A DNA stretch of 54,086 nt, from assembly GCA_002176905.1 (NCBI GenBank), contig MSYE01000011.1, positions 1 to 54,086 of the forward strand. The letters are read 5' to 3'. Of this stretch, positions 37,150 to 46,025 are shown piece by piece (within the stretch, counting starts at the first letter, position 1; the number at the start of each line of letters is the position of its first letter). The translations under genes and the position numbers were made by a program. Origin of the DNA: a bacterium F11. GTDB lineage: Bacteria > Elusimicrobiota > Elusimicrobia > F11. The notes below the pieces were generated by a model that ran no database searches, was not told the origin of the DNA, and saw only the letters and a list, made by a program, of their open reading frames with translations.

Positions 37150-37216
37150 CATTACTCCTCCCCTGTCCCACGTCCTTTTTCACTCCTATTCTCCCTCCTT
37201 CGCCCTGGTGCTCCGA
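37150..37216 (+). terminator. C-rich, G-poor Rho-site candidate after pilT
   Basis: About 65 bases after the pilT stop are dominated by C and T with few G, and lack a hairpin. This composition fits a Rho utilisation site and would insulate the aromatic operon. Confidence 0.35.
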
Positions 37217-37228
37217 AATGAAAAACGC

Positions 37229-37234
37229 TAAAAT
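37229..37234 (+). promoter_or_regulatory. -10 element for pheA operon
   Basis: TAAAAT; expected start near 37241, five bases before the pheA ATG. No Shine-Dalgarno and no strong -35. Confidence 0.4.
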
Positions 37235-37245
37235 TCCTTTCTGTT

Positions 37246-38322
37246 ATGTCAAATGATCAGAAATTGGAAAAACAAAGAAAACGAATCGATTTGATTGATA
37301 CCAAATTGTTGGAGCTTCTAACCGAACGGGCAGATGTTGCAAAAAAGATTGGTCAGATCAAAGCCCGAAGCGGATCCGATATTTATGTGTCCGATCGGGA
37401 AGTCCAGATTCTTAACCGGATGCTGGAGGCCAACAAGGGGCCCTTAACCGATGACGATTTGGAAGATATCTTTCAAACGGTATTAACTGCTTGCCGGTCT
37501 TTGCAAAAACGGTTGGAAGTGGGTTATCTTGGACCAGAGGCCACTTTCACCCATCAATCGGCCATCAAACATTTTGGTCGAAATACCGATTATAAATCTC
37601 TTCCTAGTATCAAGGATGTTTTTGAGGAAGTGGAAAAAAAGAGGGCTGATTTCGGAGTGGTCCCAATTGAGAATTCTACCGAAGGAGTCGTCAATCACAC
37701 GCTGGATATGTTTATCAAATCTCCTCTTGTGATTGTTGCGGAAAGACAAGATCGGATTTCACACGACCTTCTATCCCTCTCCCCCACGCTTCGCAAAATT
37801 AAGAGGATTTATTCCCATCCCCAAGCCCTTGCTCAATGTCGGGGTTGGTTGGAAGTTCATTTGCCGGGAGTCGTCATACAAGAAACAAACTCCACGGCGG
37901 ATGCGGCTATACAAGCCACGCTTGATGCTTCTTGCGCCGCTGTGGCCTCAGGGCTGGCTGGACAAATTTACCATCTAAAAACAATTTCCCGTGAGATTCA
38001 GGATACGGTTGACAACGCAACCCGCTTTCTTGTTATTGGCAGGGAATCTCCTCCTGCCTCGGGTCATGACAAAACATCCATTCTTTTCTCTATTAAGGAT
38101 CGGGTTGGCGCTTTGTTTGAGATGTTGCAGCCTTTTCGTCGAGGAAAAATCAATTTAACAAAGATTGAATCACGTCCCACGAAAAAGAAAGCATGGGAAT
38201 ACATTTTTTATGTCGACTTAATCGGTCATCAATCTGAAAAAAGGGTTCAGAAAGCATTGTCTCAACTCAGACATCTCTGCAAGCACCTGAAGATTCTTGG
38301 GTCCTACCCTTATCGTGCTTAA
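37246..38322 (+). CDS. pheA: Bifunctional chorismate mutase/prephenate dehydratase
   Basis: 358 residues. AroQ-type mutase about 1-90 (R-x-x-I-D-x-I-D-x-x-L-L-E-L and K-I-G-x-I-K), dehydratase about 92-270 (G-Y-L-G-P-E-A-T-F, E-N-S-T-E-G near 144, and T-R-F near 263), ACT domain about 275-355 for Phe feedback. Converts chorismate to phenylpyruvate. First gene of the aromatic operon; hisC follows after 15 bases. Confidence 0.97.
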   Translation: MSNDQKLEKQRKRIDLIDTKLLELLTERADVAKKIGQIKARSGSDIYVSDREVQILNRMLEANKGPLTDDDLEDIFQTVLTACRSLQKRLEVGYLGPEATFTHQSAIKHFGRNTDYKSLPSIKDVFEEVEKKRADFGVVPIENSTEGVVNHTLDMFIKSPLVIVAERQDRISHDLLSLSPTLRKIKRIYSHPQALAQCRGWLEVHLPGVVIQETNSTADAAIQATLDASCAAVASGLAGQIYHLKTISREIQDTVDNATRFLVIGRESPPASGHDKTSILFSIKDRVGALFEMLQPFRRGKINLTKIESRPTKKKAWEYIFYVDLIGHQSEKRVQKALSQLRHLCKHLKILGSYPYRA

Positions 38323-38337
38323 TTTGTAATCCCTATT

Positions 38338-39459
38338 ATGAATCAAACCAATATCGATAGACAAATTGAATCTCGTTCGGAACTTAGTTTCTTTGAGCCT
38401 TATCAAGGAGGGCTTTCGATCGAACAGCTGAAACGTCAATATGGACTCAAGGAAGTTATCAAATTGGCTTCCAATGAAAATCCTTTGGGTTCTTCTCCTG
38501 TTGCGGTGAAAGCATATAAAAAGGTTGCCCGGGCATTGTTTCGTTATCCGGAATCCAAGAGCACCGATCTTCGGCAGATGTTGGCCGGTATTTTCAAGGT
38601 TGATATCGCTCAGATAATTGTCGGATCTGGCTCAGATGAAGTTATTACTCTTCTGGCCAAAGCTTATCTAACACCGGAAGATGAGATTGTGGTATCCATG
38701 GCCTCCTTTCTTCAATACAAAGCAGCGGGACATTTGATGGGTGCCAAAGTGGTTGAGGTTCCCATGAACCAGTTAAAACATGATTTGAAGGGGGTGGCGG
38801 AAGCCTGCACTGAGAAAACAAAAATGGTTTTTATCGCCAATCCCAACAATCCGACCGGAACATACAACAACCGGCAGGAGGTAGAAGATTTCCTGTCCCA
38901 GTTACCCGATCATGTTCTTCCGGTTTTTGATGAGGCATATTTTGAATACGCTGTTGTCGAAGAGGATTATCCTTCTATGTTGGATGACTTTTTTCTCAGA
39001 AGGCCAATGGTGGTCTTAAGAACCTTTTCAAAGATTTACGGATTGGCAGGCCTACGGGTGGGCTATGGCATTGGACCTGAATGGTGTATTCAAGCCCTGG
39101 AAAAGGTTAGGCCTCCCTTTAACGTCTCAACACCAGCTCAAGCGGCTGCTTTGGCAGCCCTTCAGGATAAAGACCATCTTCAGATGTCGGTGGAATTAAA
39201 TAAAGAGGAAAGAAAGAACTTACATAAAGCCCTTACCAATATGGGATTTGATGTTAAGGAATCGAATACCAATTTTCTTCTTATCTGTGTGCGGCCGCTA
39301 ACAGGTCAAGTTCTTTTCAATCGATTGTTAAGCAAAGGAATTATCACCCGTGCCGTGGATGAATATGGGCTTACAGATTATTTGCGTGTTACTGTGGGTA
39401 AACCAGCCGAAAATAAAAAATTCTTAAATGCTTTGCAGGAGGTAAATAAACAAAAATGA
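38338..39459 (+). CDS. hisC: HisC-family aminotransferase
   Basis: 373 residues. PLP-dependent fold type I enzyme: A-S-N-E-N-P-L-G near 42, N-P-N-N-P-T-G near 178, PLP lysine in F-S-K-I-Y-G-L-A-G-L-R near 230, and the second arginine near 355. The family acts on histidinol phosphate; placement between pheA and aroF suggests it also, or mainly, transaminates phenylpyruvate and hydroxyphenylpyruvate. No Shine-Dalgarno; a TGTAAT (38325-38330) may be an internal start element. Confidence 0.92.
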   Translation: MNQTNIDRQIESRSELSFFEPYQGGLSIEQLKRQYGLKEVIKLASNENPLGSSPVAVKAYKKVARALFRYPESKSTDLRQMLAGIFKVDIAQIIVGSGSDEVITLLAKAYLTPEDEIVVSMASFLQYKAAGHLMGAKVVEVPMNQLKHDLKGVAEACTEKTKMVFIANPNNPTGTYNNRQEVEDFLSQLPDHVLPVFDEAYFEYAVVEEDYPSMLDDFFLRRPMVVLRTFSKIYGLAGLRVGYGIGPEWCIQALEKVRPPFNVSTPAQAAALAALQDKDHLQMSVELNKEERKNLHKALTNMGFDVKESNTNFLLICVRPLTGQVLFNRLLSKGIITRAVDEYGLTDYLRVTVGKPAENKKFLNALQEVNKQK

Positions 39460-40472
39460 TCCTCACATTAAAATCTGGGGTTCGAAAAAAGGATGTTGAC
39501 CAGGTTATCAACAAGATTAAAAAGCTTGGGTTTAAACCTTCCATTTCCATGGGAACCCAACGCGTTGTCATCGGTGTCATCGGGGATAAAGCCATTGCTC
39601 ACAAGGACATGTTTTCCTCAATGGAGCAAGTTGATTTTGTCACTCCCATATCCAAACCCTACAAACTGGTTTCGCGTGTGTTCAAAGAAGAACCCACGGT
39701 CATTTCTATCGATAAGGGATTGAAGATGGGAAGTAAACAAGTGATTGTGATCGCTGGGCCCTGTTCGGTTGATACCAAAGAGAATCTATTCCGAAACGCC
39801 AGGGAAATCAAAAAAGCCGGTGGACATATGTTGAGAGGGGGGGCATTTAAACCAAGAACATCCCCTTATTCTTTTCAAGGTTTGGGACAAAAAGGATTGG
39901 AGCTTCTTGCTGAGGCGAGGCGATCAACAGGACTTCCGGTTGTCACCGAAATTATGGATCCCCGACAAGTGGACTTGGGGTGTCGTTATGCGGATGTTCT
40001 TCAAATTGGAGCCCGCAATGCACAAAATTTCGACCTTCTTAAAGAAGTGGGGCGGGCCAAAAAACCCATCGTGTTAAAACGGGGATTTGCGACCACGGTT
40101 GAGGAATGGCTTATGTCAGCTGAATATATTGTTTCTGAAGGTAATGACCAGGTTATTATGTGTGAGCGGGGAATCCGCACTTTTGAAACATCGACGCGAA
40201 ACACGTTAGATTTGAGTGCCATACCGGTCATCAAGAAAGAAAGTCATTTACCGGTGATTGTTGATCCATCTCATGGCTTGGGTGTTCGTGAGTATATTAT
40301 CCCAATGACACTTGCCTCGATTGCAGCAGGGGCTGATGGAATTATGGTGGAGGTTCATCCTCGTCCAGCAGAGGCCTTGTCTGATGCCCATCAGGCTCTT
40401 CTTCCTGTTCAGTTCCATACCCTCATCAAAGAAATTAAACAAATTGCTGCTGCGATTGGGCGTCATCTTTAA
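39456..40472 (+). CDS. aroF: DAHP synthase (type I-beta, ACT-like N-domain)
   Basis: 338 residues. 3-deoxy-D-arabino-heptulosonate-7-phosphate synthase, the first shikimate step. The N-terminal approximately 70 residues are a ferredoxin/ACT-like regulatory domain, as in the Thermotoga-type enzyme. The barrel has G-P-C-S-V near 104, the L-R-G-G-A-F-K-P-R-T-S-P motif near 130, K-R-G near 208 and D-P-S-H near 270. ATG overlaps the hisC stop as ATGA. Confidence 0.97.
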   Translation: MILTLKSGVRKKDVDQVINKIKKLGFKPSISMGTQRVVIGVIGDKAIAHKDMFSSMEQVDFVTPISKPYKLVSRVFKEEPTVISIDKGLKMGSKQVIVIAGPCSVDTKENLFRNAREIKKAGGHMLRGGAFKPRTSPYSFQGLGQKGLELLAEARRSTGLPVVTEIMDPRQVDLGCRYADVLQIGARNAQNFDLLKEVGRAKKPIVLKRGFATTVEEWLMSAEYIVSEGNDQVIMCERGIRTFETSTRNTLDLSAIPVIKKESHLPVIVDPSHGLGVREYIIPMTLASIAAGADGIMVEVHPRPAEALSDAHQALLPVQFHTLIKEIKQIAAAIGRHL

Positions 40473-41278
40473 TGACTTCGGTTTGCCTTGTTGGCGTTGG
40501 ATTAATTGGTGGTTCTCTGGGACAAGCTCTCAGATCAAAACGACGCAGTGGAAAAAGATTGTTTTGGGTTTCTGGATGTGGCCGATCCACCCGTCGTTTG
40601 AAAAATGCCAAACGACTTAAAGCCATTGATGAATATTCCCTCAGTATGAAGGTTTTGATTCCCAAGGCAGATATCATTGTGTTGTGTGTTCCTGTTCAGT
40701 TCATGGCAAAAACCATGAGAGAAATCCTTCCTTATCTCAAATCCGGTGCCATTGTGACGGATGTGGGGAGTGTCAAACAAAAAATCATTATAGAGGCCAA
40801 GCGGATTCTTGGAAGAAGGAAAGATGTTTTTTTTGTTGGGGCCCATCCCATTGCCGGATCGGAAAAAAGTGGAGTCATTTATTCCCGGCCCGATTTGTTT
40901 TCTAAAGCAGCATGTATATTAACCACCGATGGTATTCAGCCAAGGGCTTTTCGTACCATAAGAAAGATGTGGGAGCAGGTCGGGGCGATTTGCACTTCTT
41001 TGACGGCAAAAAAGCATGATGAGATTATGGCTCTTGTGAGTCACCTTCCTCATTTTCTTTCCTTTGCTCTTTTGTCGCTTGTGGAAAAAGAAGCGCGAAA
41101 AAATTCTCGTATTTTGTCTCTTGTCGGTAGATCCTTTCGTGATATGACGCGTGTTGGGAGATCAGATCCCATTCTTTGGAAAGGAATTTTTCGAGAGAAC
41201 CGTTTTTCGGTGAAGAGATCTCTTATGCGATTCCATCGAATATTAAAAACATTGCGGATTCAACTCTTACGTGATTAA
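40472..41278 (+). CDS. tyrA: Prephenate dehydrogenase
   Basis: 268 residues. Oxidises prephenate to 4-hydroxyphenylpyruvate. G-V-G-L-I-G-G-S-L is the NAD-binding loop (about 7-15), V-G-A-H-P-I-A-G-S-E-K-S-G the substrate block near 128, and S-H-L-P-H-F near 190. No ACT domain follows. Its ATG shares one base with the aroF stop (TAATG), and its end overlaps aroA by 8 bases. Confidence 0.95.
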   Translation: MTSVCLVGVGLIGGSLGQALRSKRRSGKRLFWVSGCGRSTRRLKNAKRLKAIDEYSLSMKVLIPKADIIVLCVPVQFMAKTMREILPYLKSGAIVTDVGSVKQKIIIEAKRILGRRKDVFFVGAHPIAGSEKSGVIYSRPDLFSKAACILTTDGIQPRAFRTIRKMWEQVGAICTSLTAKKHDEIMALVSHLPHFLSFALLSLVEKEARKNSRILSLVGRSFRDMTRVGRSDPILWKGIFRENRFSVKRSLMRFHRILKTLRIQLLRD

Positions 41279-42557
41279 GAGAATAAAACCACCCAAAAAA
41301 ATCCAGGGAATCCTAAACGTCCCTCCAGATAAATCCATCACTCACAGGGCTGTTTTGTTTTCAGCTTTGTCGAGAGGAACCTCAACAATTCATAATCCTC
41401 TTCAATCCGAAGATTGTTTATCTACCTTAAGTTGTATTGAGGCGCTCGGGTGTCGGGTTGAAAAGGCAAAAGGGACCTGGACCATTACCAGCCCTGGTTT
41501 AGGACATTTTCAGAAACCCAATAAACCTTTTGATTGTGGAAATTCAGGGACCACGATGAGACTCTTATCGGGAATCCTTGCTGCCCAGGATTTTGAATCC
41601 GTTTTAATTGGCGATCCTTCCCTCTCAAAGCGTCCGATGAACCGGATTTCAGAACCCTTAGGGCAGATGGGGGCTCTCTTTTCTCTTCATGAAGATCGTT
41701 ATCCTCCGATAAAAATAAAAGGGTCTCCCAATCCTCAACCCATTCAATGGAACAATCGCATTGCCAGTGCCCAAGTCAAATCAGCTGTCCTTCTGGCTGC
41801 TTTGCATGCCAAAGGAAAAACGGTTTATTCGGAACCCAGCTTATCGCGTGATCATACCGAACGAATGCTGTTGGCTGCCGGAGGAAAAATTGAAGAAAAA
41901 GAAGGGACCTTGGTATTAGAGGGGCCCCAGTTCTTAAAGCCTGTAAATTGGTCAATCCCAGGCGATTTCTCAAGTGCTTCCTTTTTCATTATGGCAGGGC
42001 TCCTGAAAACGGGTTCTCAAGTTGAAATTCCCTCTGTCAACATCAATCCCACACGAACCGGATTGCTGGATTTGTGTACAAATTTGGGAGCTCAGATCGA
42101 CATCAAAAACAAAAAAGAAATGGGGGGAGAACCGTTGGGAGATATCCATCTTGCGTCATCGCCTCTGCGGCCCTTCTCATTGTCTTCCAAACTTGTACCT
42201 CGTCTTATTGATGAGATTCCCATTTTGGCGGTGGCAGCCACCCAAACAAAAGGGACTTCGTCTTTTGACGGGATTGGTGAACTTCGGATTAAAGAAACCG
42301 ATCGGATCAGCGCTGTTGTAAAGAATTTGTCCGCCATGGGGGCGCAGATTGAAGAACGAGAAAATGGAATTGTTATTAAAGGTCCAACTCCCTTAAAAGG
42401 AGCGAGTCTTTCATCCTTCGGAGATCACCGAATTGCGATGGCCTTTGCGGTGGCGGCCCTCCTTGCTGAGGGGGAAACCACACTCGAAGATGCAGAGAGT
42501 GTGTCCATCTCTTACCCATCCTTCTGGAAAGACCTTGAGAAAGTTTGTGTTTCATGA
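41271..42557 (+). CDS. aroA: EPSP synthase (3-phosphoshikimate 1-carboxyvinyltransferase)
   Basis: 428 residues. Enolpyruvyl transfer to shikimate-3-phosphate. P-P-D-K-S-I-T-H-R near 18, the N-S-G-T-T-M-R-L near 91, L-S-R-D-H-T-E near 192, and R-I-K-E-T-D-R near 341. GTG start inside the tyrA end. It is followed directly by plsC; cmk, which often sits here before rpsA, is missing. Confidence 0.97.
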   Translation: MIKRIKPPKKIQGILNVPPDKSITHRAVLFSALSRGTSTIHNPLQSEDCLSTLSCIEALGCRVEKAKGTWTITSPGLGHFQKPNKPFDCGNSGTTMRLLSGILAAQDFESVLIGDPSLSKRPMNRISEPLGQMGALFSLHEDRYPPIKIKGSPNPQPIQWNNRIASAQVKSAVLLAALHAKGKTVYSEPSLSRDHTERMLLAAGGKIEEKEGTLVLEGPQFLKPVNWSIPGDFSSASFFIMAGLLKTGSQVEIPSVNINPTRTGLLDLCTNLGAQIDIKNKKEMGGEPLGDIHLASSPLRPFSLSSKLVPRLIDEIPILAVAATQTKGTSSFDGIGELRIKETDRISAVVKNLSAMGAQIEERENGIVIKGPTPLKGASLSSFGDHRIAMAFAVAALLAEGETTLEDAESVSISYPSFWKDLEKVCVS

Positions 42558-43162
42558 AATCCCATAAGGCCGAATCTTCTGCCTCTTGGTTTTATTGGAC
42601 GGCTCGGTTTGTTTGCATGGTGTTGTTCAAGGTGGGGTGGAGGCTGAGCGTACAGGGAGCCGAAAACGTTCCTCTTTCTGGATCTGTTATTTTTTCATCC
42701 AATCACCGTTCTTATGCAGATCCGCCCTTGGTTTCTGTTTCCTGTCCACGTCCCATCCACTTTTTGGCAAAAAAAGAACTCTTTCGATTTCGGCCTTTTG
42801 GATGGTTGATTACCAACCTGAATTCCCATCCCCTCAACCGCAAGAGTGGTTCAGGTGGTGTGAAAGAAATGCAAAGATTGCTTGCTCAAAGATGTGGTGT
42901 GCTGGTTTTTCCGGAAGGAAAAAGACACAAATCTCCTGGACTGGGTTCGGCCAAGCCCGGTGTTGGCCTTCTGGCAATAAAAACAAAGACGCCTGTTGTT
43001 CCCATTTATATTCATAATTCGGATTTGATGGGGTATTTTAAAAAATTGACCGTTGTCTATGGGTCCCCGATCTCTCCAGAGGGATTCTCTTCTTATCAGG
43101 ATTTTGCTGATCGTGTTTTATCGGAGATCCAAGATTTGCGAAAACGATTTTTGAAACAATAA
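42554..43162 (+). CDS. plsC: 1-acyl-glycerol-3-phosphate acyltransferase (PlsC family)
   Basis: 202 residues. Adds the second acyl chain in phosphatidic acid synthesis at the inner membrane. H-x-x-x-x-D in N-H-R-S-Y-A-D near 49-54 and F-P-E-G-K-R near 120 are the two catalytic/binding motifs; P-V-V-P-I-Y-I-H near 150 is also typical. The ATG at 42554 overlaps the aroA stop as ATGA, which is better than an upstream TTG. Confidence 0.93.
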   Translation: MKSHKAESSASWFYWTARFVCMVLFKVGWRLSVQGAENVPLSGSVIFSSNHRSYADPPLVSVSCPRPIHFLAKKELFRFRPFGWLITNLNSHPLNRKSGSGGVKEMQRLLAQRCGVLVFPEGKRHKSPGLGSAKPGVGLLAIKTKTPVVPIYIHNSDLMGYFKKLTVVYGSPISPEGFSSYQDFADRVLSEIQDLRKRFLKQ

Positions 43163-43193
43163 ATTGGTCCTACCATTTTACTGCTGCTAGGTT

Positions 43194-43199
43194 TATACT
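43194..43199 (+). promoter_or_regulatory. -10 element for hexapeptide-repeat gene
   Basis: TATACT; predicted start 43206, one base before the ATG at 43207. No Shine-Dalgarno. Confidence 0.4.
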
Positions 43200-43206
43200 T
43201 TTGGAT

Positions 43207-43917
43207 ATGAACGTAAACCGTCGATCATCGAAGAATTGGAGAGATATCCTGATTACTCCCTTTGTTGAAATTGTGATATTAGGAGGGTCATTGGGAGGCG
43301 CTTTTGCCATATATCGGCGCTGGGAACTAACCCTTTTTCTGATATTGATCTTGTTCTATGTCCTTTTTATTTTGATGACGCTTCTTGTGTTGCGAATCAT
43401 TCGGTTGGGATTAGCGGTGCGTCGAGGAATTTATTCCTATGACACCAAGCCATGGCTTTTTTATTTTTGGAACCTTCACGCCTTCTTGTGTTCTACCAAC
43501 CTGAATTTGTTTTACCTAAATGGTCTTCTTCCTCCTATATTAAGGCGATATTTTTACCAACTACTAGGAACAAAAATGAAAGGAGGATCTATTTCCGTGG
43601 CTGGAAGAATTATGGATCCCTACCTTGTCGATATTCAAGGCCCCGCCCGAATTGAAGATGATGCCCTTTTAATGCCCCATGGATATGCCGTTGGATCCTC
43701 GGACTTATTAATTCTTGATCAGATTAGTTTGGGGAAAGGTGTCTATATCGGGGCCAGATCCACTCTCATGCCGGGTGTTGTGGTCGGAGAGAATTCCATG
43801 ATCAAACCCATGTCCATTGTGCCAATGAACACAAAGATTCCCCCCAATGAGATTTGGGGGGGAAACCCCGCCTGCAAGACAGCGGATGTGGACCAACCTT
43901 ATCAAGAGGCAATCTAA
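43207..43917 (+). CDS. Membrane-anchored left-handed beta-helix (hexapeptide) acyltransferase-like protein
   Basis: 236 residues. Two membrane segments at about 16-35 and 40-63, then a basic linker, then hexapeptide repeats (about 120-225: L-G-K-G-V-Y-I-G-A-R-S-T-L-M-P-G-V-V-V-G pattern) as in LbH transferases, ending I-W-G-G-N-P-A. It resembles the terminal module of Pls/colanic-type acyltransferases, but the acceptor is unknown. An in-frame TTG at 43201 is possible; the ATG fits the -10 element better. Confidence 0.75.
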   Translation: MNVNRRSSKNWRDILITPFVEIVILGGSLGGAFAIYRRWELTLFLILILFYVLFILMTLLVLRIIRLGLAVRRGIYSYDTKPWLFYFWNLHAFLCSTNLNLFYLNGLLPPILRRYFYQLLGTKMKGGSISVAGRIMDPYLVDIQGPARIEDDALLMPHGYAVGSSDLLILDQISLGKGVYIGARSTLMPGVVVGENSMIKPMSIVPMNTKIPPNEIWGGNPACKTADVDQPYQEAI

Positions 43918-44123
43918 GCCTTCTTTGAAAGAGGTTTAAAAACCCCTTAATTATTTGCGAAAACCATTCTTAAATATGATATTCTTCACAACCTAGAAAA
44001 CCCTTTCACGTAGGTGTCCCGAACCTTCCAAAATTCTTCATATCTGGCTGTATTCGGAATCAGGGAAAATACGTAAATAGATGATAATGAACAACTTAAG
44101 GGGTATTGGTGGAGTCAATTAAC
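43918..44123. other. Intergenic gap upstream of rpsA
   Basis: 206 bases. GGTGGAG (44108-44114) nine bases before ATG 44124 is the rpsA Shine-Dalgarno. GATAAT near 44085 might be a -10. No stable hairpin or gene seen. Confidence 0.4.
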
Positions 44124-45803
44124 ATGACCGAAGAACTGGGAATGGAAGAAATACTGGCTCAAAGTATAGAGGCCAGTGCTGGATCCATTGTTGAAGGAAC
44201 TGTTGTCAGCCAAACGCAAACTCACCTATTGGTGGATGTTGGTCTCAAACAAGAGGCCACTCTTCTTTTAAAAGAATTTCCCGGTCCAATTCCTGCCACA
44301 GGAGAAAAAATTCCGGTCCTTATTATTCGTATGAGGGGGGCTGAAGGTCGCCCGATCGTTTCGTGGAAGCAAGCAAGAGAACGCACCAACTGGGATAAAA
44401 TCACAGCGTCTTATCAAAATAAGGAATCTGTTGAAGGACGTATTGTTAAGCGGATCAAAGGTGGTGTCCAAGTTGATATTGGATTGGATGCCTTTATGCC
44501 GGCCTCCCAAATTGATGAAAAACCTGTTCCCAAACCGGAAGATTGGGTAGGAAAAACCGTCCGGGTTTTGGTCCTTGAGATGGATCGAGCAAAAAGCAAT
44601 GTATTGGTATCTCGAAGGCGTGTTTTGGAACAAGAAAAGAAAGTTAAAAAAGAAGCTGTCTTAAAGACATTAAAAGAAGGCCAGGTTTACAAAGGGAAAA
44701 TAACGGGTATCACCAATTTTGGGGCCTTTATCGATATCGGAGGAGCCGAGGGATTGCTCCATGTTTCGGATATGGCTTGGACCAAAGTTGAAAATCCCAA
44801 TAAAATTTTTAAAGTGGGCGAAGAGATCGAAGTCAAAGTTTTGAAATTTGACGCAAATGCCCAAAAGTTTGCCTTGGGTCGTAAACAGCTATTGCCTCAT
44901 CCCTGGGATGGAATTGAATCCAAGTATCCCATTGGATGCACCATTAAGGGGAAGGTCAGTGCTTTTGCCTCTTTCGGGGCGTTTATTGAGGTGGTCCCTG
45001 GAATCGAAGGGATGGTCCATATCACGGAATTCTCATGGATCAACAAGCCCAAATCGCCAAAAGATATGTTCAAGTTGGGACAAGAAGTTGAGGTCAAAGT
45101 CATAGGATTGACCAGAAACCAGGAAAAGATGTCTCTGAGTCTCAAAAGAATGCAATCCAATCCTTGGGAAGAAGCTTTCAAGAAATATCCCCCAAAATCC
45201 AAGATAGAAGTGACGGTTACCCACCTCGCGCCATTTGGGGCTTTTGTTAAAACGCCTCTCGGCATTGAAGGATTGGTCAAAATACAGGACCTCTCTTGGA
45301 CAGAACGCATTGAACACCCCCATAAAGTTTTAAAAGAAGGCCAGACCTTGAAGGTTGTTGTCCTCGAAGTTGATGTGGCCAATGAAAAAATGTCACTTGG
45401 AATAAAGCAGCTCACACCAGACCCGATTGGTTCAATGAGGATTGGTACCTCCGTGAAGGGAAAGGTTACAAAGATAACGGATTTTGGTCTTTTTGTGAAA
45501 CTCGATTCGGGTCTTGAAGGTCTTGTTCGGTCTTCTGAAATTAAGTTGGATCGGTCCATGTTTGGCGGATCCAAAGAGGAACATCGTTCCAAAGATGAAC
45601 CCATAAAAAGTTTTTCAGTTGGAGAAGATGTTTCCGCTTCTGTTATTAAGATCAACAAGAAAGAACGCAAAATCGACCTTTCGATCCGTCGTTACGAAAA
45701 AAATCAAGAAAAAGAACTTCTCCGAAAATACAGCTCCAATACAGGCCGTCCGACCCTAGGCGAAACCACTGGGTGGATGGAAGATTCCGGTCCCAAAGAA
45801 TAG
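44124..45803 (+). CDS. rpsA: 30S ribosomal protein S1
   Basis: 559 residues with six S1/OB repeats: about 22-88, 103-172, 195-262, 280-350, 367-436 and 448-533. The later repeats carry the typical F-G-A-F-(I/V) and G-L-(V/L)-H or G-L-V stretches. S1 binds mRNA on the small subunit and helps translation of structured leaders. Upstream TTG/GTG starts (44106, 44109) are in frame, but the Shine-Dalgarno spacing favours the ATG at 44124. The repeat count and length match the classical long form. Confidence 0.96.
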   Translation: MTEELGMEEILAQSIEASAGSIVEGTVVSQTQTHLLVDVGLKQEATLLLKEFPGPIPATGEKIPVLIIRMRGAEGRPIVSWKQARERTNWDKITASYQNKESVEGRIVKRIKGGVQVDIGLDAFMPASQIDEKPVPKPEDWVGKTVRVLVLEMDRAKSNVLVSRRRVLEQEKKVKKEAVLKTLKEGQVYKGKITGITNFGAFIDIGGAEGLLHVSDMAWTKVENPNKIFKVGEEIEVKVLKFDANAQKFALGRKQLLPHPWDGIESKYPIGCTIKGKVSAFASFGAFIEVVPGIEGMVHITEFSWINKPKSPKDMFKLGQEVEVKVIGLTRNQEKMSLSLKRMQSNPWEEAFKKYPPKSKIEVTVTHLAPFGAFVKTPLGIEGLVKIQDLSWTERIEHPHKVLKEGQTLKVVVLEVDVANEKMSLGIKQLTPDPIGSMRIGTSVKGKVTKITDFGLFVKLDSGLEGLVRSSEIKLDRSMFGGSKEEHRSKDEPIKSFSVGEDVSASVIKINKKERKIDLSIRRYEKNQEKELLRKYSSNTGRPTLGETTGWMEDSGPKE

Positions 45804-46025
45804 AGATAGAGTTACCCTCCTTTCATATTTTCTCTAACCTTCTGCCGTTCAGATCCATCCCCCAAGTGCCATTCTCCTGCAAATTTAAGAAATTTCGGTG
45901 TTTTTTTGATTTTTTGAGCCTGTTCGTCTGCCTGTTGGACGGCAGGTGGATGGGAAATGCCCCTTTCTGGGAATTTCGGATCTCCCCTGTTTGAAATAAG
46001 AATCACCTGGTAAACTAGAGCTGAT
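45804..46025. other. 222-base intergenic region with weak terminator-like hairpin
   Basis: AAATTT-AAG-AAATTT (45881-45895) followed five bases later by seven T could be a weak terminator for rpsA. A CTGCC/GGCAG hairpin (45928-45945) also occurs. An open minus-strand frame crosses it, but I do not call a gene. Confidence 0.35.
46008..46016 (+). promoter_or_regulatory. Extended -10 element for the metallopeptidase gene
   Basis: TG-G-TAAACT (TG 46008-46009, hexamer 46011-46016). Predicted start 46023, three bases before the ATG. TTGAAA upstream is only 14 bases away, so it is not a proper -35. Confidence 0.45.

Noticed and set aside
44897..45670. Open minus-strand frame of 257 codons inside rpsA
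   Set aside because: Antisense to the S1 repeats with low-complexity Ser/Thr-rich translation; rpsA is certain.
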